64,000 nucleotides of DNA from Cognatilysobacter bugurensis (GTDB lineage: Bacteria; Pseudomonadota; Gammaproteobacteria; Xanthomonadales; Xanthomonadaceae): positions 62,001 to 126,000 of the forward strand of contig NZ_BMYD01000003.1 in the NCBI RefSeq assembly GCF_014652095.1, written 5' to 3'. The notes under the pieces are model-generated. The model made no database searches, had not been told where the DNA came from, and saw nothing but the letters and a program-made list of their open reading frames with translations. Both the position numbers and the translations under genes were made by a program. This document shows positions 1-9,095 of this stretch, piece by piece. Every line of letters begins with the position of its first letter. Position 1 is the first letter of the stretch.

Positions 1-1021
1 GCGGCATGCGCTTGCCGGTGCGCAGGTAGAACGGCACGCCGCGCCAGCGCCAATTGTCGATGTGCGCACGCAGCGCCACGAACGTCTCCGTCGTGCTCGC
101 GCGGCCGAGCTCCTCGAGATACCCCGGCACCGCCTTACCCGCCACGGCGCCCGCGGTGTACTGCCCGGTCACCGTGTGCTGCGCCACATCGTCGCGGCCG
201 ATTGCACGCAGCGAGCGCAGCACCTTGATCTTCTCGTTGCGCACCGCGGTGGGCTCGAAGTGCGTCGGCGGCTCCATCGCGACCAGGCACAGCAGCTGCA
301 ACAGGTGGTTCTGCACCATGTCGCGCATCGCGCCGGATTCGTCGTAGTAATCGCCGCGGCCTTCGACGCCGACGGTTTCGGCCACGGTGATCTGCACCTG
401 CTCGATGTGCCGCGTGTTCCACAGCGGCTCGAACATCGCATTGCCGAATCGCAGTGCGAGCAGGTTCTGCACGCCTTCCTTGCCGAGGTAGTGGTCGACG
501 CGGAAGATCCGCTCCTCGTCGAACACGCGGCCCACGCCGTCGTTGATTGCGACCGCGCTCGCCAAGTCGCGTCCGATCGGCTTTTCAAGCATCACTCGCG
601 TGCCCGGTCCTGCGAGCCCGCGTTCGCCGAGCGCGGCACACGTCGGCGCGTAGAAGCGCGGCGCGGTGCTCAGGTGGTAGACCGTGTCGCGCTCGTCGCG
701 CAGCGCGTGCAGACGCTCGCCGAGCGCATCGAGCGACGTGCCGTCGTCGAGCGAGGCCGGCTGGTAGTGCACGCGTGCGAGCAGCCGCGCCATGCAGTCC
801 TCGCTCCGCTCGCCATCGGGCACGAAGCGCTCGATCGCATCGGCGACGAACTGCCGGAAGCCTGCATCGTCGTGCTCGCTGCGCGCGGTGCCGAGAATGC
901 GCATTCCTTCGGGCAGCAGGCCTTCGCGGTCGAGGCTGTAGAGCGACGGCAGCAGCATCCGCTGCGAAAGGTCGCCAGTGGCGCCGAAGATGGTGAACAA
1001 CGAAGCGGGCTGGCGGGTCAT
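1..1021 (-). CDS. zwf: Glucose-6-phosphate 1-dehydrogenase, N-terminal part (runs off left edge)
   Basis: Oxidises glucose-6-phosphate to 6-phosphogluconolactone with NADP+, the cytosolic entry step of the oxidative pentose-phosphate and Entner-Doudoroff routes. The frame opens at an ATG complementary to 1019-1021, preceded by a GGAG ribosome site, and is still open at base 1, so about 340 residues are present and the C-terminus lies outside. The nucleotide-binding FGATGDLS motif sits at residues 12-19 and the active-site signature RVDHYLGKE near residue 175, with its catalytic His. The EKPIGRDL stretch typical of the family is also present. Nothing looks broken in the visible part. The neighbour to the right is on the other strand and unrelated. 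Confidence 0.95.
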   Translation of the reverse strand, partial: MTRQPASLFTIFGATGDLSQRMLLPSLYSLDREGLLPEGMRILGTARSEHDDAGFRQFVADAIERFVPDGERSEDCMARLLARVHYQPASLDDGTSLDALGERLHALRDERDTVYHLSTAPRFYAPTCAALGERGLAGPGTRVMLEKPIGRDLASAVAINDGVGRVFDEERIFRVDHYLGKEGVQNLLALRFGNAMFEPLWNTRHIEQVQITVAETVGVEGRGDYYDESGAMRDMVQNHLLQLLCLVAMEPPTHFEPTAVRNEKIKVLRSLRAIGRDDVAQHTVTGQYTAGAVAGKAVPGYLEELGRASTTETFVALRAHIDNWRWRGVPFYLRTGKRMP

Positions 1022-1363
1022 GGAGGCTCCGGAGCAATCGCCTCAGCTTAGCCAACCACCCCATTAAGCGTCAGTGCAAACGATTACACGGGCGGCGCCC
1101 ATCAATGTCCTGATCGGACATGGCGTCCGCCGCGCGTCTGCCCAGTACGGACGCGAAACAGACGCATGCTGTCTGGCACTACACACCCACGGCTCGGTGC
1201 CCCAGTTCCGCATCCAGGCGGGACCGTCCTCGACTGCGTCCGGCGCAGAGCCCGCCGCCCTGCCCGGCTCGGCCGACACGACGTAAGTGGTGCGCTCCTT
1301 GCCTTGTGGCCGCGCCGGCACCCACGGCACACTGGCGCCGGGGAACTATCAGGACGTTGGATC
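1022..1363. other. Intergenic region with no supported gene
   Basis: About 340 bases separate divergent zwf and the secreted-protein gene at 1364. Short open frames exist on both strands but their translations are low-complexity and resemble no known family, so none is called. The zwf promoter must lie at the left end; TAAGCT on the minus strand about 30 bases before its start is a possible -10 element. I see no other structure. Confidence 0.4.
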
Positions 1364-2515
1364 GTGAAGCGCATTGGATGGATCGCGCTCGCCGCGGCAT
1401 TAGCCGCGCATGCTGCGCAAGGCAAGGAACTCAAGGCCGGCGATGTGCTCGCTGCGGGCGAAGGGGCGCTCATCACATCGGTGACGTGTGGCCCTCCGGT
1501 CTTGTCGCTGCAGATCTACGAAGTCGGCACGCCAAGCGGCGGGCTGTTCGGACCATTCAAGTTCGCCGGCGTCCTGCCCTGTCGCCCCGGGCTGTGGACC
1601 GCACGCCTCAAGGCCGGCCGCTATTACATCGGCTTGCTGGGCGGTATGAACTTCACCCACACCATCGCCGAGGACAAGGCGCCGCAGTTCACGATCGAGG
1701 CGGGCAAGCTCAACTACATCGGCGACGTCTATGCAGGAAACGTCACGATGGCCCCCGGCCTTGACGAGCCTACGCGCATGCGCACGCTCGGTCGCCTGCT
1801 GACGGTGCTCAATCGTGAGCCGCAGGCGCGCGACGCATTGCAGGCGGCGCGTCCGGACCTGGCCCAGGCACACACGTTCATTGCCGATCGCGACCTGCCG
1901 CCGCCTGTCGCAGTCGGCGGCACCGACACGCCCGCGCCCGGCGAGGTGCAAGGCTTGTTGAGGTTGTCGCCGGATCGCTGGGTGCGTGATTCCACCGGCG
2001 CCGTGCGGGTCTGTCCGCGTTTTGTTCCATTGCCGCAAGGGGTGAAGCGTCAGTCGGGTGAGCCCCTGCGTTGCGACGGCGACTTCGTCGCGCCGGAGGC
2101 ATTCGTCGCGGCGGAGTGGGGCCCGAGCACCCGGCTGCGCGCAACCGAAGCGCCGGAGGGCGAGGACGGCCCGTTGGTGATTGCGTTCACCGCGCCGAGC
2201 GCCACCGGGGATAAAAAAGCCACGGTCCGCCGCCAGCTGTCAGTCACCGCGGGCCACTGGGCCGCCACCCCTCGCGGCGTGCGGGTCTGTTACGACCGCC
2301 AGACCCACGACGCCGTGGCGCGCACGCACGATGGCGGATGCCTGCAAGAGGACGTCACCACGCGCGATTACCTGGACATCAAAGTCGGCGGCGGCGCGCG
2401 GTTCGTCGGCAGCACCACCGGCGCCGATCACGGCCACCGGTTGCTGATCGATTACGACATCGACGTATGGAAAGACGCCGCGTCGTCGGACGACGCGCCG
2501 CCGAGCGCGCCGTGA
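1364..2515 (+). CDS. Secreted protein of unknown function
   Basis: I do not recognise a family. The frame is open further upstream, but the GTG at 1364 is chosen because it gives a clean signal peptide (a basic KR pair, then an Ala-rich hydrophobic run ending near AHAAQG, residue 20). The mature part of about 360 residues has two segments: an N-terminal beta-rich stretch with paired cysteines (VTCG and LPCR), then, after a Pro-rich linker near residue 195, two related-looking segments each opening with a Gly/Trp-containing strand and a VRVC motif (near residues 210 and 310). This suggests an internal duplication of a small disulphide-bonded module. Periplasmic or outer-membrane location is inferred. 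It is likely monocistronic; the next gene is convergent. Confidence 0.6.
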   Translation: MKRIGWIALAAALAAHAAQGKELKAGDVLAAGEGALITSVTCGPPVLSLQIYEVGTPSGGLFGPFKFAGVLPCRPGLWTARLKAGRYYIGLLGGMNFTHTIAEDKAPQFTIEAGKLNYIGDVYAGNVTMAPGLDEPTRMRTLGRLLTVLNREPQARDALQAARPDLAQAHTFIADRDLPPPVAVGGTDTPAPGEVQGLLRLSPDRWVRDSTGAVRVCPRFVPLPQGVKRQSGEPLRCDGDFVAPEAFVAAEWGPSTRLRATEAPEGEDGPLVIAFTAPSATGDKKATVRRQLSVTAGHWAATPRGVRVCYDRQTHDAVARTHDGGCLQEDVTTRDYLDIKVGGGARFVGSTTGADHGHRLLIDYDIDVWKDAASSDDAPPSAP

Positions 2516-2551
2516 TCGGCGCAGTGCCGCTTCGCAACTGGCGCGTGAGCG

Positions 2552-3031
2552 CTACGCCCCGCCCGAATACCCGCCCTGCCGCCACGCCTCGAACACCACC
2601 ACCGCGACCGCGTTCGACAGATTGAGGCTGCGGTTGTTCGGCCGCATCGGCAGGCGCAGGCGCTGGCCTTCGGGCAATGCGTCGAGCACGGCGTCGGGCA
2701 GGCCGCGGGTTTCGGGGCCGAACACGAACGTGTCGCCGGCTTCGTAGGCAACGGTGTCGAAGCGCTGGCGGCCGCGCGTGCTCAACGCGAACACGCGCGG
2801 CGCGCGGCCGAGCGCGGTTTCAATCGTGCCGATCGCGTCGTCGAGCGAGTCGTGCACCTGCAGCGTTGCGTACTCGTGGTAGTCCAGGCCGGCGCGTTTG
2901 AGCTGGCGGTCCTCGAGGTCGAAGCCGAGCGGGCGCACGAGGTGCAAGGTGGCGCCCGTGTTCGCGCACAGGCGGATCACGTTGCCGGTGTTCGGCGGGA
3001 TCTCGGGCTGGAACAGGACCACATGGAACAT
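2552..3031 (-). CDS. trmL: tRNA (cytidine(34)-2'-O)-methyltransferase TrmL
   Basis: SPOUT-class methyltransferase that 2'-O-methylates the wobble base of tRNA-Leu using SAM, in the cytosol. The 159 residues match the usual family length of 150-160. The N-terminal HVVLFQPEIPPNTGN motif, the central VFGPETRGLP (SPOUT knot) and the C-terminal RSLNLSNAVAVV are all present, as expected for the trefoil-knot fold and cofactor site. The frame extends upstream, but the ATG at 3031 starts exactly at the conserved FHVVLF strand. It sits 10 bases after the short-chain dehydrogenase stop on the same strand, so the two genes are probably cotranscribed. Confidence 0.95.
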   Translation of the reverse strand: MFHVVLFQPEIPPNTGNVIRLCANTGATLHLVRPLGFDLEDRQLKRAGLDYHEYATLQVHDSLDDAIGTIETALGRAPRVFALSTRGRQRFDTVAYEAGDTFVFGPETRGLPDAVLDALPEGQRLRLPMRPNNRSLNLSNAVAVVVFEAWRQGGYSGGA

Positions 3032-3041
3032 CGGGCGCGAC

Positions 3042-3752
3042 TCACCAGGGCATGGGGCGCCCGGTGTAGTCGAAGAAGCGGCCGCTGTCATCCAGGCCCG
3101 CGTCGTCGATGACCCGCAGCAGGCCTTCAACCGCCACGCGCGGCTCGATCTGCGCGTCCGGGCCGCCCATTTCGGTCTGCACCCAACCCGGGTGCAGCGC
3201 GAGCACGACGATGCCGCGCTCGCGCAGGGCGTTGGCGAGCAGGCGGGTGGCCATGTTCTGCGCGGCTTTCGAGATCGCGTAGGTCGGCGTGTAGAACGCG
3301 GTGGTGTTCTCGATCGAGCCGAGCTGCGACGAGATGTTCGCGATCTTCGCGCCATCGGCGAGCGATTCGGCGATCGACTGCGACAGCAGGAACGGGCCGC
3401 TCGCGTTCGTGCGCAGGCTGTCGTCGAGGTTCGCGGCCGTGACGTGGCCGAACCGCTCGCCCGAGTGCAGCACGCCGGCGTTGTTGATCAGCAGGTCGAA
3501 TGGGCCTTCGGCCACGAGCGGGAGCTCGCGGACGAGCTCGGCCACTGACTTCGCGTCGGAGACGTCCAGCGGCAGCACGTGCAGTCGGCCCGGGTACTTC
3601 GCCACGAGCGAATTGAGTTTGGTGGCGCGGCCCGTCGAGCGCGTCGTGGCGACGACGTTCGCGCCGCTGATGAGCAACTGCACGCAGAACTCGAGGCCGA
3701 GGCCGCGGTTGGCACCGGTCACGAGGCACTGGCGGGGGGTGGACGCGGCCAT
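3042..3752 (-). CDS. Short-chain dehydrogenase/reductase (SDR)
   Basis: A 236-residue NAD(P)-dependent oxidoreductase of the classical SDR fold. Seen in order: the TGANRGLG cofactor loop (about residues 11-18), the NNAG motif, the catalytic Ser in ISSQLG, and the YxxxK pair in YAISKAAQN. The substrate cannot be inferred; close relatives are annotated only as SDR family or C-factor-like proteins. The ATG at 3752 is chosen because the Rossmann strand begins a few residues later, whereas the longer upstream extension is low-complexity. It is the first gene of a likely two-gene unit with trmL and diverges from the M16 peptidase gene across about 230 bases. Confidence 0.88.
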   Translation of the reverse strand: MAASTPRQCLVTGANRGLGLEFCVQLLISGANVVATTRSTGRATKLNSLVAKYPGRLHVLPLDVSDAKSVAELVRELPLVAEGPFDLLINNAGVLHSGERFGHVTAANLDDSLRTNASGPFLLSQSIAESLADGAKIANISSQLGSIENTTAFYTPTYAISKAAQNMATRLLANALRERGIVVLALHPGWVQTEMGGPDAQIEPRVAVEGLLRVIDDAGLDDSGRFFDYTGRPMPW

Positions 3753-3982
3753 GCGGAAGCTCCGGAGCGGTGTAGGGGTCGCCGCGAGTCTAGGGGCGGG
3801 CCGTGGATGCCCGTGTAGACACGGGAACCCCGTGGCCACGCCGCGGTCGAACGCGGTCCGCCCGTCTGCCCGGCGATGCACCCGAGCCCATGACCTGTGG
3901 CCCACGGCCGGACCGTGCGACGCGGCTAGGATGTCCGGTCGCGCCGGCGGGGGGCCGGGGCCGTCCCACACAGGAGTTCCGC

Positions 3983-6907
3983 ATGTCCCTTGCTTCGATC
4001 CCGCGCGCGCCGCGCCGCCTGCTCGCCGTCTCGCTCGCCGCCGCCCTGTTCGGTGCCACGCCCGCCCTTGCGCTCGCGCAGGCCAAGGCCGCCGCGCAGA
4101 CGCCGGCCACCGCCGATGTCGACATCCCCTACGAGCAGTTCACGCTGCCGAACGGCCTGCGCGTGATCGTGCACACCGATCGCAAGGCGCCGATCGTCGC
4201 GGCGAACCTCTGGTACCACGTCGGCAGCAAGGACGAGCCCGCGGGCCGCAGCGGCTTTGCGCACTTGTTCGAGCACCTGATGTTCAACGGCTCGGAAAAC
4301 CACCCGGGCGAGTACTTCGAACCGTTCGAGCTCGTCGGCGCGACCGACATGAACGGGACCACGAACACCGACCGCACGAACTACTTCCAGAACGTGCCGA
4401 CCACCGCGCTCGACATGGCGCTGTGGATGGAGTCCGACCGCATGGGCCACCTGCTCGGCGCGATCGACCAGAAGCTGCTCGACGAGCAGCGCGGCGTGGT
4501 GCAGAACGAAAAGCGCCAGAGCGAGAACCAGCCCTACGGCCAGGTCTGGGAAAAGCTCAACCGCGCGCTGTACCCGAAGGGCCACCCGTACCACCACAGC
4601 GTGATCGGGTCGATGAACGACCTCAACGCGGCCTCGCTCGAGGACGTGAAGCAGTGGTTCCGCACCTGGTACGGCCCGAACAATGCCGTGCTCGTGCTCG
4701 CGGGTGACATCGACGTCGCCACCGCGAAAGAAAAGGCGATGAAGTACTTCGGCCACATCCCGGCCGGCCCGACGATGGCGCAGCCGAAGGTCGACGTCGT
4801 GCGCCGCGCCGAGCCCACGCGCGAGGTGATGCAGGACAAGGTGCCGCAGGTGCGCGTCTACCGTGCCTGGAATGTCGCGCCGACCGGCACCGTCGACATC
4901 GATCGCCTGCAGCTGCTCGCCCAGGTGCTCGGCGGCAGCAAGAGCTCGCGCCTGGACGCGCGCCTCGTGCACCGCGACAAGCTGGTCGACAACGTGAGCG
5001 CGGGCGCCTACAGCTCGCAGCTGGGCTCGAACTTCATGATCACCGCGACCGTAAAGGACGGCGTCGATCCGAAGAAGGTCGAGGCGATCATCGACGAGGA
5101 GCTCAAGAAGCTGCTCGCCGAAGGCCCGACCGCGGCCGAACTCGAGCAGGCCAAGACCGTCGTGCGCGCCGGCTTCATCCGCGGCGTCGAGCGCATCGGC
5201 GGCTTCGGCGGCAAGGCCGACGTGCTCGCCGAGTGCGAAGTGTTCACCGGCAACCCGGGCTGCTTTCGCGAATCGCTCGACACGATCGCCGCCGCGACGC
5301 CGCAGCAGCTTGCGACGACCGGCCGTGAGTGGCTGACGAACAACGGCAGCCACACGATCGTCGTCGAGCCCGGCGAGCGCACGCCGCTGGCCGAGGAGCC
5401 CGCGGCGACGCCGGCGCCGCTCAACCCGCCGCCGGTCGACAAGAAATACACGACGATCAAGAGCTCGGTCGACCGTTCCAAGGGCGTGCCGGTGCCGAGT
5501 GAGTACCCGCAGCTCAAGTTCCCCGACCTCAAGCGCGCGACGCTCGATAACGGCGTCAAGGTGATCCTCGCCGAGCGCCATGACGTGCCTGTCGTGCAGT
5601 TCAACCTGCTCGTCGACGGCGGCTACAAGGCCGACGCCGGCAACAAGCTGGGCACGTCGAGCTTCGCGATGAGCATGCTCGACGAAGGCGCGGGCGAGTA
5701 CGACGCGCTCGGCTTCGCGAACCGCGCCGAAGCGCTGGGCGCGAACCTTGGCGCGGCGGTTTCGCTCGACGGCGGCAGTGCGTATCTGTCGGCGATCAAG
5801 GACAAGCTCGATCCGTCGCTCGGCTTGTTCGCGACGATGCTGCGCGAGCCGCGCTTCGACCAGAACGAGATCGACCGCGTGAAGGCGAGCTGGATCGCCG
5901 GCATCAAGCAGGAGAAGGCGCGCCCGAACACCGCCGCGCTGCGCGTGCTGCCGCCGCTGCTGTACGGCGAAGGCCACGCGTACGCGATCCCGTTCACGGG
6001 CTCGGGCACGGAAGACTCGATCGCTTCGCTCAAGCGAGACGACCTGCTCGCCTACCACCGCAACTGGATGCGCCCGGACGGCGCGACGCTCGTCGTCGTC
6101 GGTGACACCACGCTCGATGAGATCGTGCCGCTGCTCAACAAGCACCTCGGCGACTGGAAGGGCGAGGGCGGCGCGTCGAAGCAGGTCGACGTGGCGAACG
6201 TCGCGCTGCCCAAGCAGCCGCGCGTGTTTCTCATCGACCAGCCCGGCGCGGTGCAGGCGAACATCTTCGCCGGCCACCTGATGCCGCCGACGACCGACGC
6301 GAACGCAACGAAGCTCGAGATGGCGAACGAGGTCATCGGCGGTTCGTTCACGGCGCGGCTCAACATGAACCTGCGCGAGAACAAGCACTGGTCGTACGGC
6401 GCGCGCACGCAGCTGTCCAACGCGCTCGGCCAGCGCCCCTGGCTCGCGGTTGCGCCGGTGCAGATCGACAAGACGGCGGAGTCGATCGCCGAGATCCAGC
6501 GTGAGGTCAGCGAGTACGCGAGCGGCAAGACGCCGCCGAGCGAGGCAGAAATCAAGAAGATCCAGGCGAACGAAGTGCGCAGCCTGCCCGGTGCGTACGA
6601 GACCGCGTCGGCGATCGCCGGCACGATCGTCGGCAACGTGCGCTACAACCGCCCGGACGACTATGTCGTGCAGCGCGTCAACGAGATCCAGTCGCTGACC
6701 CCGGCGCAGATCGCCGAGGCTGCCAAGGGGATCGACCCGAACGCGCTGACTTGGGTCGTGGTCGGTGATCTCAAGCAGATCGAGCAGCCGGTGCGCGCGC
6801 TCAAGCTCGGCGAGGTGCGCGTGCTCGATGCGGACGGCAAGCCCGTCGCTGCGCCGGCGACGACGCCCAAGCCGGCCGACGCGCCGAAGGCGGGCGGCAC
6901 GAAGTAA
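3983..6907 (+). CDS. Secreted M16 (pitrilysin) family zinc metallopeptidase, two-domain
   Basis: A 974-residue protein with a Sec signal peptide (basic start, hydrophobic run, ALALAQA near residue 34), so periplasmic. The N-terminal M16 domain carries the inverted zinc motif HLFEH at residues 94-98, with the third ligand in the GVVQNE segment near residue 176. The second half (from about residue 510) is the catalytically inert M16 partner that closes the clam-shell chamber. Full-length two-domain forms of 900-970 residues are common in Xanthomonadaceae and degrade peptides. The start is set by an AGGAG ribosome site at 3972. The gene is probably a single transcription unit closed by the hairpin at 6967. 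Confidence 0.92.
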   Translation: MSLASIPRAPRRLLAVSLAAALFGATPALALAQAKAAAQTPATADVDIPYEQFTLPNGLRVIVHTDRKAPIVAANLWYHVGSKDEPAGRSGFAHLFEHLMFNGSENHPGEYFEPFELVGATDMNGTTNTDRTNYFQNVPTTALDMALWMESDRMGHLLGAIDQKLLDEQRGVVQNEKRQSENQPYGQVWEKLNRALYPKGHPYHHSVIGSMNDLNAASLEDVKQWFRTWYGPNNAVLVLAGDIDVATAKEKAMKYFGHIPAGPTMAQPKVDVVRRAEPTREVMQDKVPQVRVYRAWNVAPTGTVDIDRLQLLAQVLGGSKSSRLDARLVHRDKLVDNVSAGAYSSQLGSNFMITATVKDGVDPKKVEAIIDEELKKLLAEGPTAAELEQAKTVVRAGFIRGVERIGGFGGKADVLAECEVFTGNPGCFRESLDTIAAATPQQLATTGREWLTNNGSHTIVVEPGERTPLAEEPAATPAPLNPPPVDKKYTTIKSSVDRSKGVPVPSEYPQLKFPDLKRATLDNGVKVILAERHDVPVVQFNLLVDGGYKADAGNKLGTSSFAMSMLDEGAGEYDALGFANRAEALGANLGAAVSLDGGSAYLSAIKDKLDPSLGLFATMLREPRFDQNEIDRVKASWIAGIKQEKARPNTAALRVLPPLLYGEGHAYAIPFTGSGTEDSIASLKRDDLLAYHRNWMRPDGATLVVVGDTTLDEIVPLLNKHLGDWKGEGGASKQVDVANVALPKQPRVFLIDQPGAVQANIFAGHLMPPTTDANATKLEMANEVIGGSFTARLNMNLRENKHWSYGARTQLSNALGQRPWLAVAPVQIDKTAESIAEIQREVSEYASGKTPPSEAEIKKIQANEVRSLPGAYETASAIAGTIVGNVRYNRPDDYVVQRVNEIQSLTPAQIAEAAKGIDPNALTWVVVGDLKQIEQPVRALKLGEVRVLDADGKPVAAPATTPKPADAPKAGGTK

Positions 6908-6966
6908 GCGCCGCATCAAGCTCAACCGCGGCCGAACGCATCGGCCGCGGACGTCGCCAAGTGCAG

Positions 6967-7000
6967 CAGGCCGGGCCACAATCCCGGCCTGTTCTTTTTT
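6967..7000 (+). terminator. Rho-independent terminator after the M16 peptidase gene
   Basis: A perfect 9-bp stem (CAGGCCGGG 6967-6975 with CCCGGCCTG 6983-6991), a 7-base loop (CCACAAT) and then TTCTTTTTT. It lies 60 bases after the peptidase stop but only 11 bases before the next start codon, so it also overlaps the control region of the following lipoprotein gene. Confidence 0.85.
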
Positions 7001-7011
7001 CGAGGTCGCCC

Positions 7012-7398
7012 ATGCGCATCGTGCTGCTCGCCACCGTCCTCTCCTTTGCCGCCGGCTGCACCTGGGTGCACATGGCGCCCGGCGCGAATGCGGTGCGTGT
7101 GCTGTCGGCGGGCGCCCCCCCGGCCGGGTGCGACAAGCGCGGCGAAGTCGCGGTGTCGGTCAAGGACCGCGTCGCGTTCTACGAGCGCAATGAACTGCGC
7201 GTGCGTGAGGAGCTCGAAACGCTGGCGCGCAACGAAGCGCCGGGGCTGCAGGCCGACACGATCCAGCCCATCGCGCCGCCGCTCGACGGCGAACAACGCT
7301 TCTCGGCGTGGCGCTGCGGGGCCCGCGGCGCCCAATCGGCGCCCGCGACGCCCGAAGCCGGCAGCGCGCAGACGTACCCGCTGCACGGCACGCGCTGA
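7012..7398 (+). CDS. Small DUF4156-type lipoprotein
   Basis: 128 residues with a lipoprotein signal (lipobox LSFAAGC, Cys at residue 16), so anchored in the outer or inner membrane. The mature part has the DUF4156 pattern: a Val-rich strand, then PAGCDKRGEV with a second cysteine, then a region predicted to be helical (RVREELETLARNEA) and a final WRC. The function of the family is not established. The start at 7012 gives the lipobox at the usual place. The gene begins 12 bases after a strong terminator, so its own promoter must overlap that hairpin; CACAAT at 6977-6982 in the hairpin loop is a possible -10. Confidence 0.8.
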   Translation: MRIVLLATVLSFAAGCTWVHMAPGANAVRVLSAGAPPAGCDKRGEVAVSVKDRVAFYERNELRVREELETLARNEAPGLQADTIQPIAPPLDGEQRFSAWRCGARGAQSAPATPEAGSAQTYPLHGTR

Positions 7399-7541
7399 CG
7401 CGAGCGCGGGCGGAAAACGTCGAAAAGACGGGAACCGCAGCTAAACGCCGCGATTTTTACCCGTTCAGCCGGCTGCCGTACATGCACGTATGGCGGGAAG
7501 CGGCTAACCTGTCGGGCTTGCTGCTCGCCAGGTGCGTCGCC

Positions 7542-8558
7542 ATGCTGTTTCAACACGTCGCTATCGCCGGCCTTGCCCACATCGACGCGCCGCGTCGGTT
7601 GAGTTCGGACGAGATCAATGCGCGGCTCAAGCCCACGCTCGACCGCCTCGGCATCAAGGCCGACGTGTTCGGCGACGTTGCAGGCATCCAGGCCCGCCGC
7701 CTCTGGGACGGCGAGATGCAGGCCTCCGACGCGGCCACGCTGGCGGCGGTCAAGGCACTTGCCGACGCGGCGATCGAACCCGAGCGCGTCGGTCTGCTGG
7801 TCAACACCTCGGTCAGCCGCGACTATCTCGAACCGTCCACCGCCTCGATCGTCAGCGGCAATCTCGGCTTGCCCGACACCTGCCAGAACTTCGATGTCGC
7901 GAATGCGTGCTTGGCGTTCATCAACGGCATGGACATTGCCGCGCGCATGATCGAGCGCGGCGAGATCGACTACGCACTCGTCGTCGACGGCGAAACCGCC
8001 GACCTCGCGTACGAGAAGACGATCGAGCGCATGAGCCGCGCCGACGTCACCGAAGAGGACTTCAAGAACGAGATGGCGACGTTGACGCTCGGCTCCGGCG
8101 CGGCGGCGATGGTGATGGCGCGCGCCGAACTTGCGCCCGGCGCACCGCGTTACCGCGGCGGCGTCACGCGCGCGGCCACCGAGTGGAACAAGCTGTGCCG
8201 CGGCAACCTCGACGGCATGGTGACCGATACGCGGGTGCTGCTCGTCGAGGGCGTCAAGCTTGCACAGAAGACGTTTCAGGTCGCCAAGCTCAAGCTCGGC
8301 TGGGCGGTCGAAGAGCTCGATCAGTTCGTGATCCACCAAGTCAGCAAGGTGCACACCGCCGCGATCACGAAGGCGATGGGCATCGACCCGAAGAAGGTCA
8401 TGACGATCTTCGGTGAGCACGGCAACATCGGCCCGGCCTCGGTGCCGATCGTGCTCAGCAAGCTGCGGGAGATGGGGCGCCTGAAGAAGGGCGACCGCGT
8501 CGCGCTGCTGGGCATCGGTTCAGGCCTGAACTGCTCGATGGCCGAAGTCGTCTGGTAA
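7542..8558 (+). CDS. oleA: OleA, acyl-CoA Claisen-condensing thiolase (head-to-head olefin synthesis)
   Basis: Condenses two fatty acyl-CoAs to a beta-keto acid, the first step of long-chain olefin synthesis. The 338 residues match Xanthomonas campestris OleA in length and nearly motif for motif. The catalytic Cys is in DVANACLAF (residue 123) and the partner Glu in SRDYLEPS is residue 97, the same 26-residue separation as E117/C143 in the crystal-structure numbering. The His/Asn of the thiolase site are in VIHQVSK and EHGNIGPAS. The start at 7542 has an AGGTG ribosome site 9 bases upstream. Unlike Xanthomonas, no oleB, oleC or oleD follows: the next gene is a small unknown and then carbonic anhydrase. 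Confidence 0.95.
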   Translation: MLFQHVAIAGLAHIDAPRRLSSDEINARLKPTLDRLGIKADVFGDVAGIQARRLWDGEMQASDAATLAAVKALADAAIEPERVGLLVNTSVSRDYLEPSTASIVSGNLGLPDTCQNFDVANACLAFINGMDIAARMIERGEIDYALVVDGETADLAYEKTIERMSRADVTEEDFKNEMATLTLGSGAAAMVMARAELAPGAPRYRGGVTRAATEWNKLCRGNLDGMVTDTRVLLVEGVKLAQKTFQVAKLKLGWAVEELDQFVIHQVSKVHTAAITKAMGIDPKKVMTIFGEHGNIGPASVPIVLSKLREMGRLKKGDRVALLGIGSGLNCSMAEVVW

Positions 8559-8579
8559 GACCGCTAGGCCGATGGCACG

Positions 8580-8605
8580 GCGCAGCGAACGCTTGATCGC
8601 TGCGC
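8580..8605 (+). terminator. Inverted repeat after oleA, possible terminator
   Basis: GCGCAGCG (8580-8587) and CGCTGCGC (8598-8605) form a perfect 8-bp stem with a 10-base loop, 21 bases after the oleA stop. No T run follows, so rho-independent termination is not assured. Confidence 0.4.
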
Positions 8606-8644
8606 GCGCGCCTCACCCCGTTCCGATCCACTCACGGCAAGGGA

Positions 8645-8887
8645 ATGCCCGTGACCAAGCCCCGCAGCCACATCGCGCTCGCCTCGATTCCGGTGTTCAG
8701 CAATGAGGGCTGCCTCGACATGGCTGAACTCGATCGACTGCTTGCGCTCGCCGAGCGCGACGGCACGTTCGACGAAGACGAAAAGCGGGTGCTCGGCCGC
8801 ATCTTTGCGCAGGCCGGGCAGACGCGTCTGGACCCGGCGGTCTCGACGCGCCTCGTGCGCCTGCGCAGCGAGCTCGGCATCGCCTGA
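8645..8887 (+). CDS. Small conserved protein of unknown function (80 aa)
   Basis: I do not recognise a characterised family. The 80-residue protein has no signal or membrane segment. After a short N-terminal strand it looks entirely helical: an MAELDRLLALAERDG helix, an acidic FDEDEKRVLGRIF helix that recalls the TerB-like fold, and a closing RLVRLRSELGI helix. The AAGGGA before the ATG at 8645 is a good ribosome site, and codon use resembles the neighbours, so it is probably real. It lies between oleA and the carbonic anhydrase gene on the same strand, with 86 and 220 bases either side. Confidence 0.6.
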   Translation: MPVTKPRSHIALASIPVFSNEGCLDMAELDRLLALAERDGTFDEDEKRVLGRIFAQAGQTRLDPAVSTRLVRLRSELGIA

Positions 8888-9095
8888 GTTCCCGCCGGCG
8901 CCGTCGGGCGCCGGCATTCCCCAGACTTGATCCATGCAGCGTCCCAGGCCGTCGCGCTGGACGGCTGTGCGCGGCTGGCCGCTGCAACGCGCCAGCTGCG
9001 ATCGAATCAAAGTTCCACATCAGCAGCGCACCCCGATGCGCTGCGCACGGCGTGGCGAATCGCGCGCGCGGCGCGATGGAGCGCATGCGGCCGCC

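Noticed and set aside
1064-1330. Small minus-strand protein between zwf and the secreted protein gene
   Set aside because: No ribosome site, no family resemblance and overlapping frames on both strands; evidence is too weak.
3926-6979. Minus-strand open frame of about 1000 codons opposite the M16 peptidase gene
   Set aside because: It is an antisense shadow produced by high GC and codon bias; the translation is Arg/Ala/Val-rich with no domain, while the plus strand has a clear peptidase.
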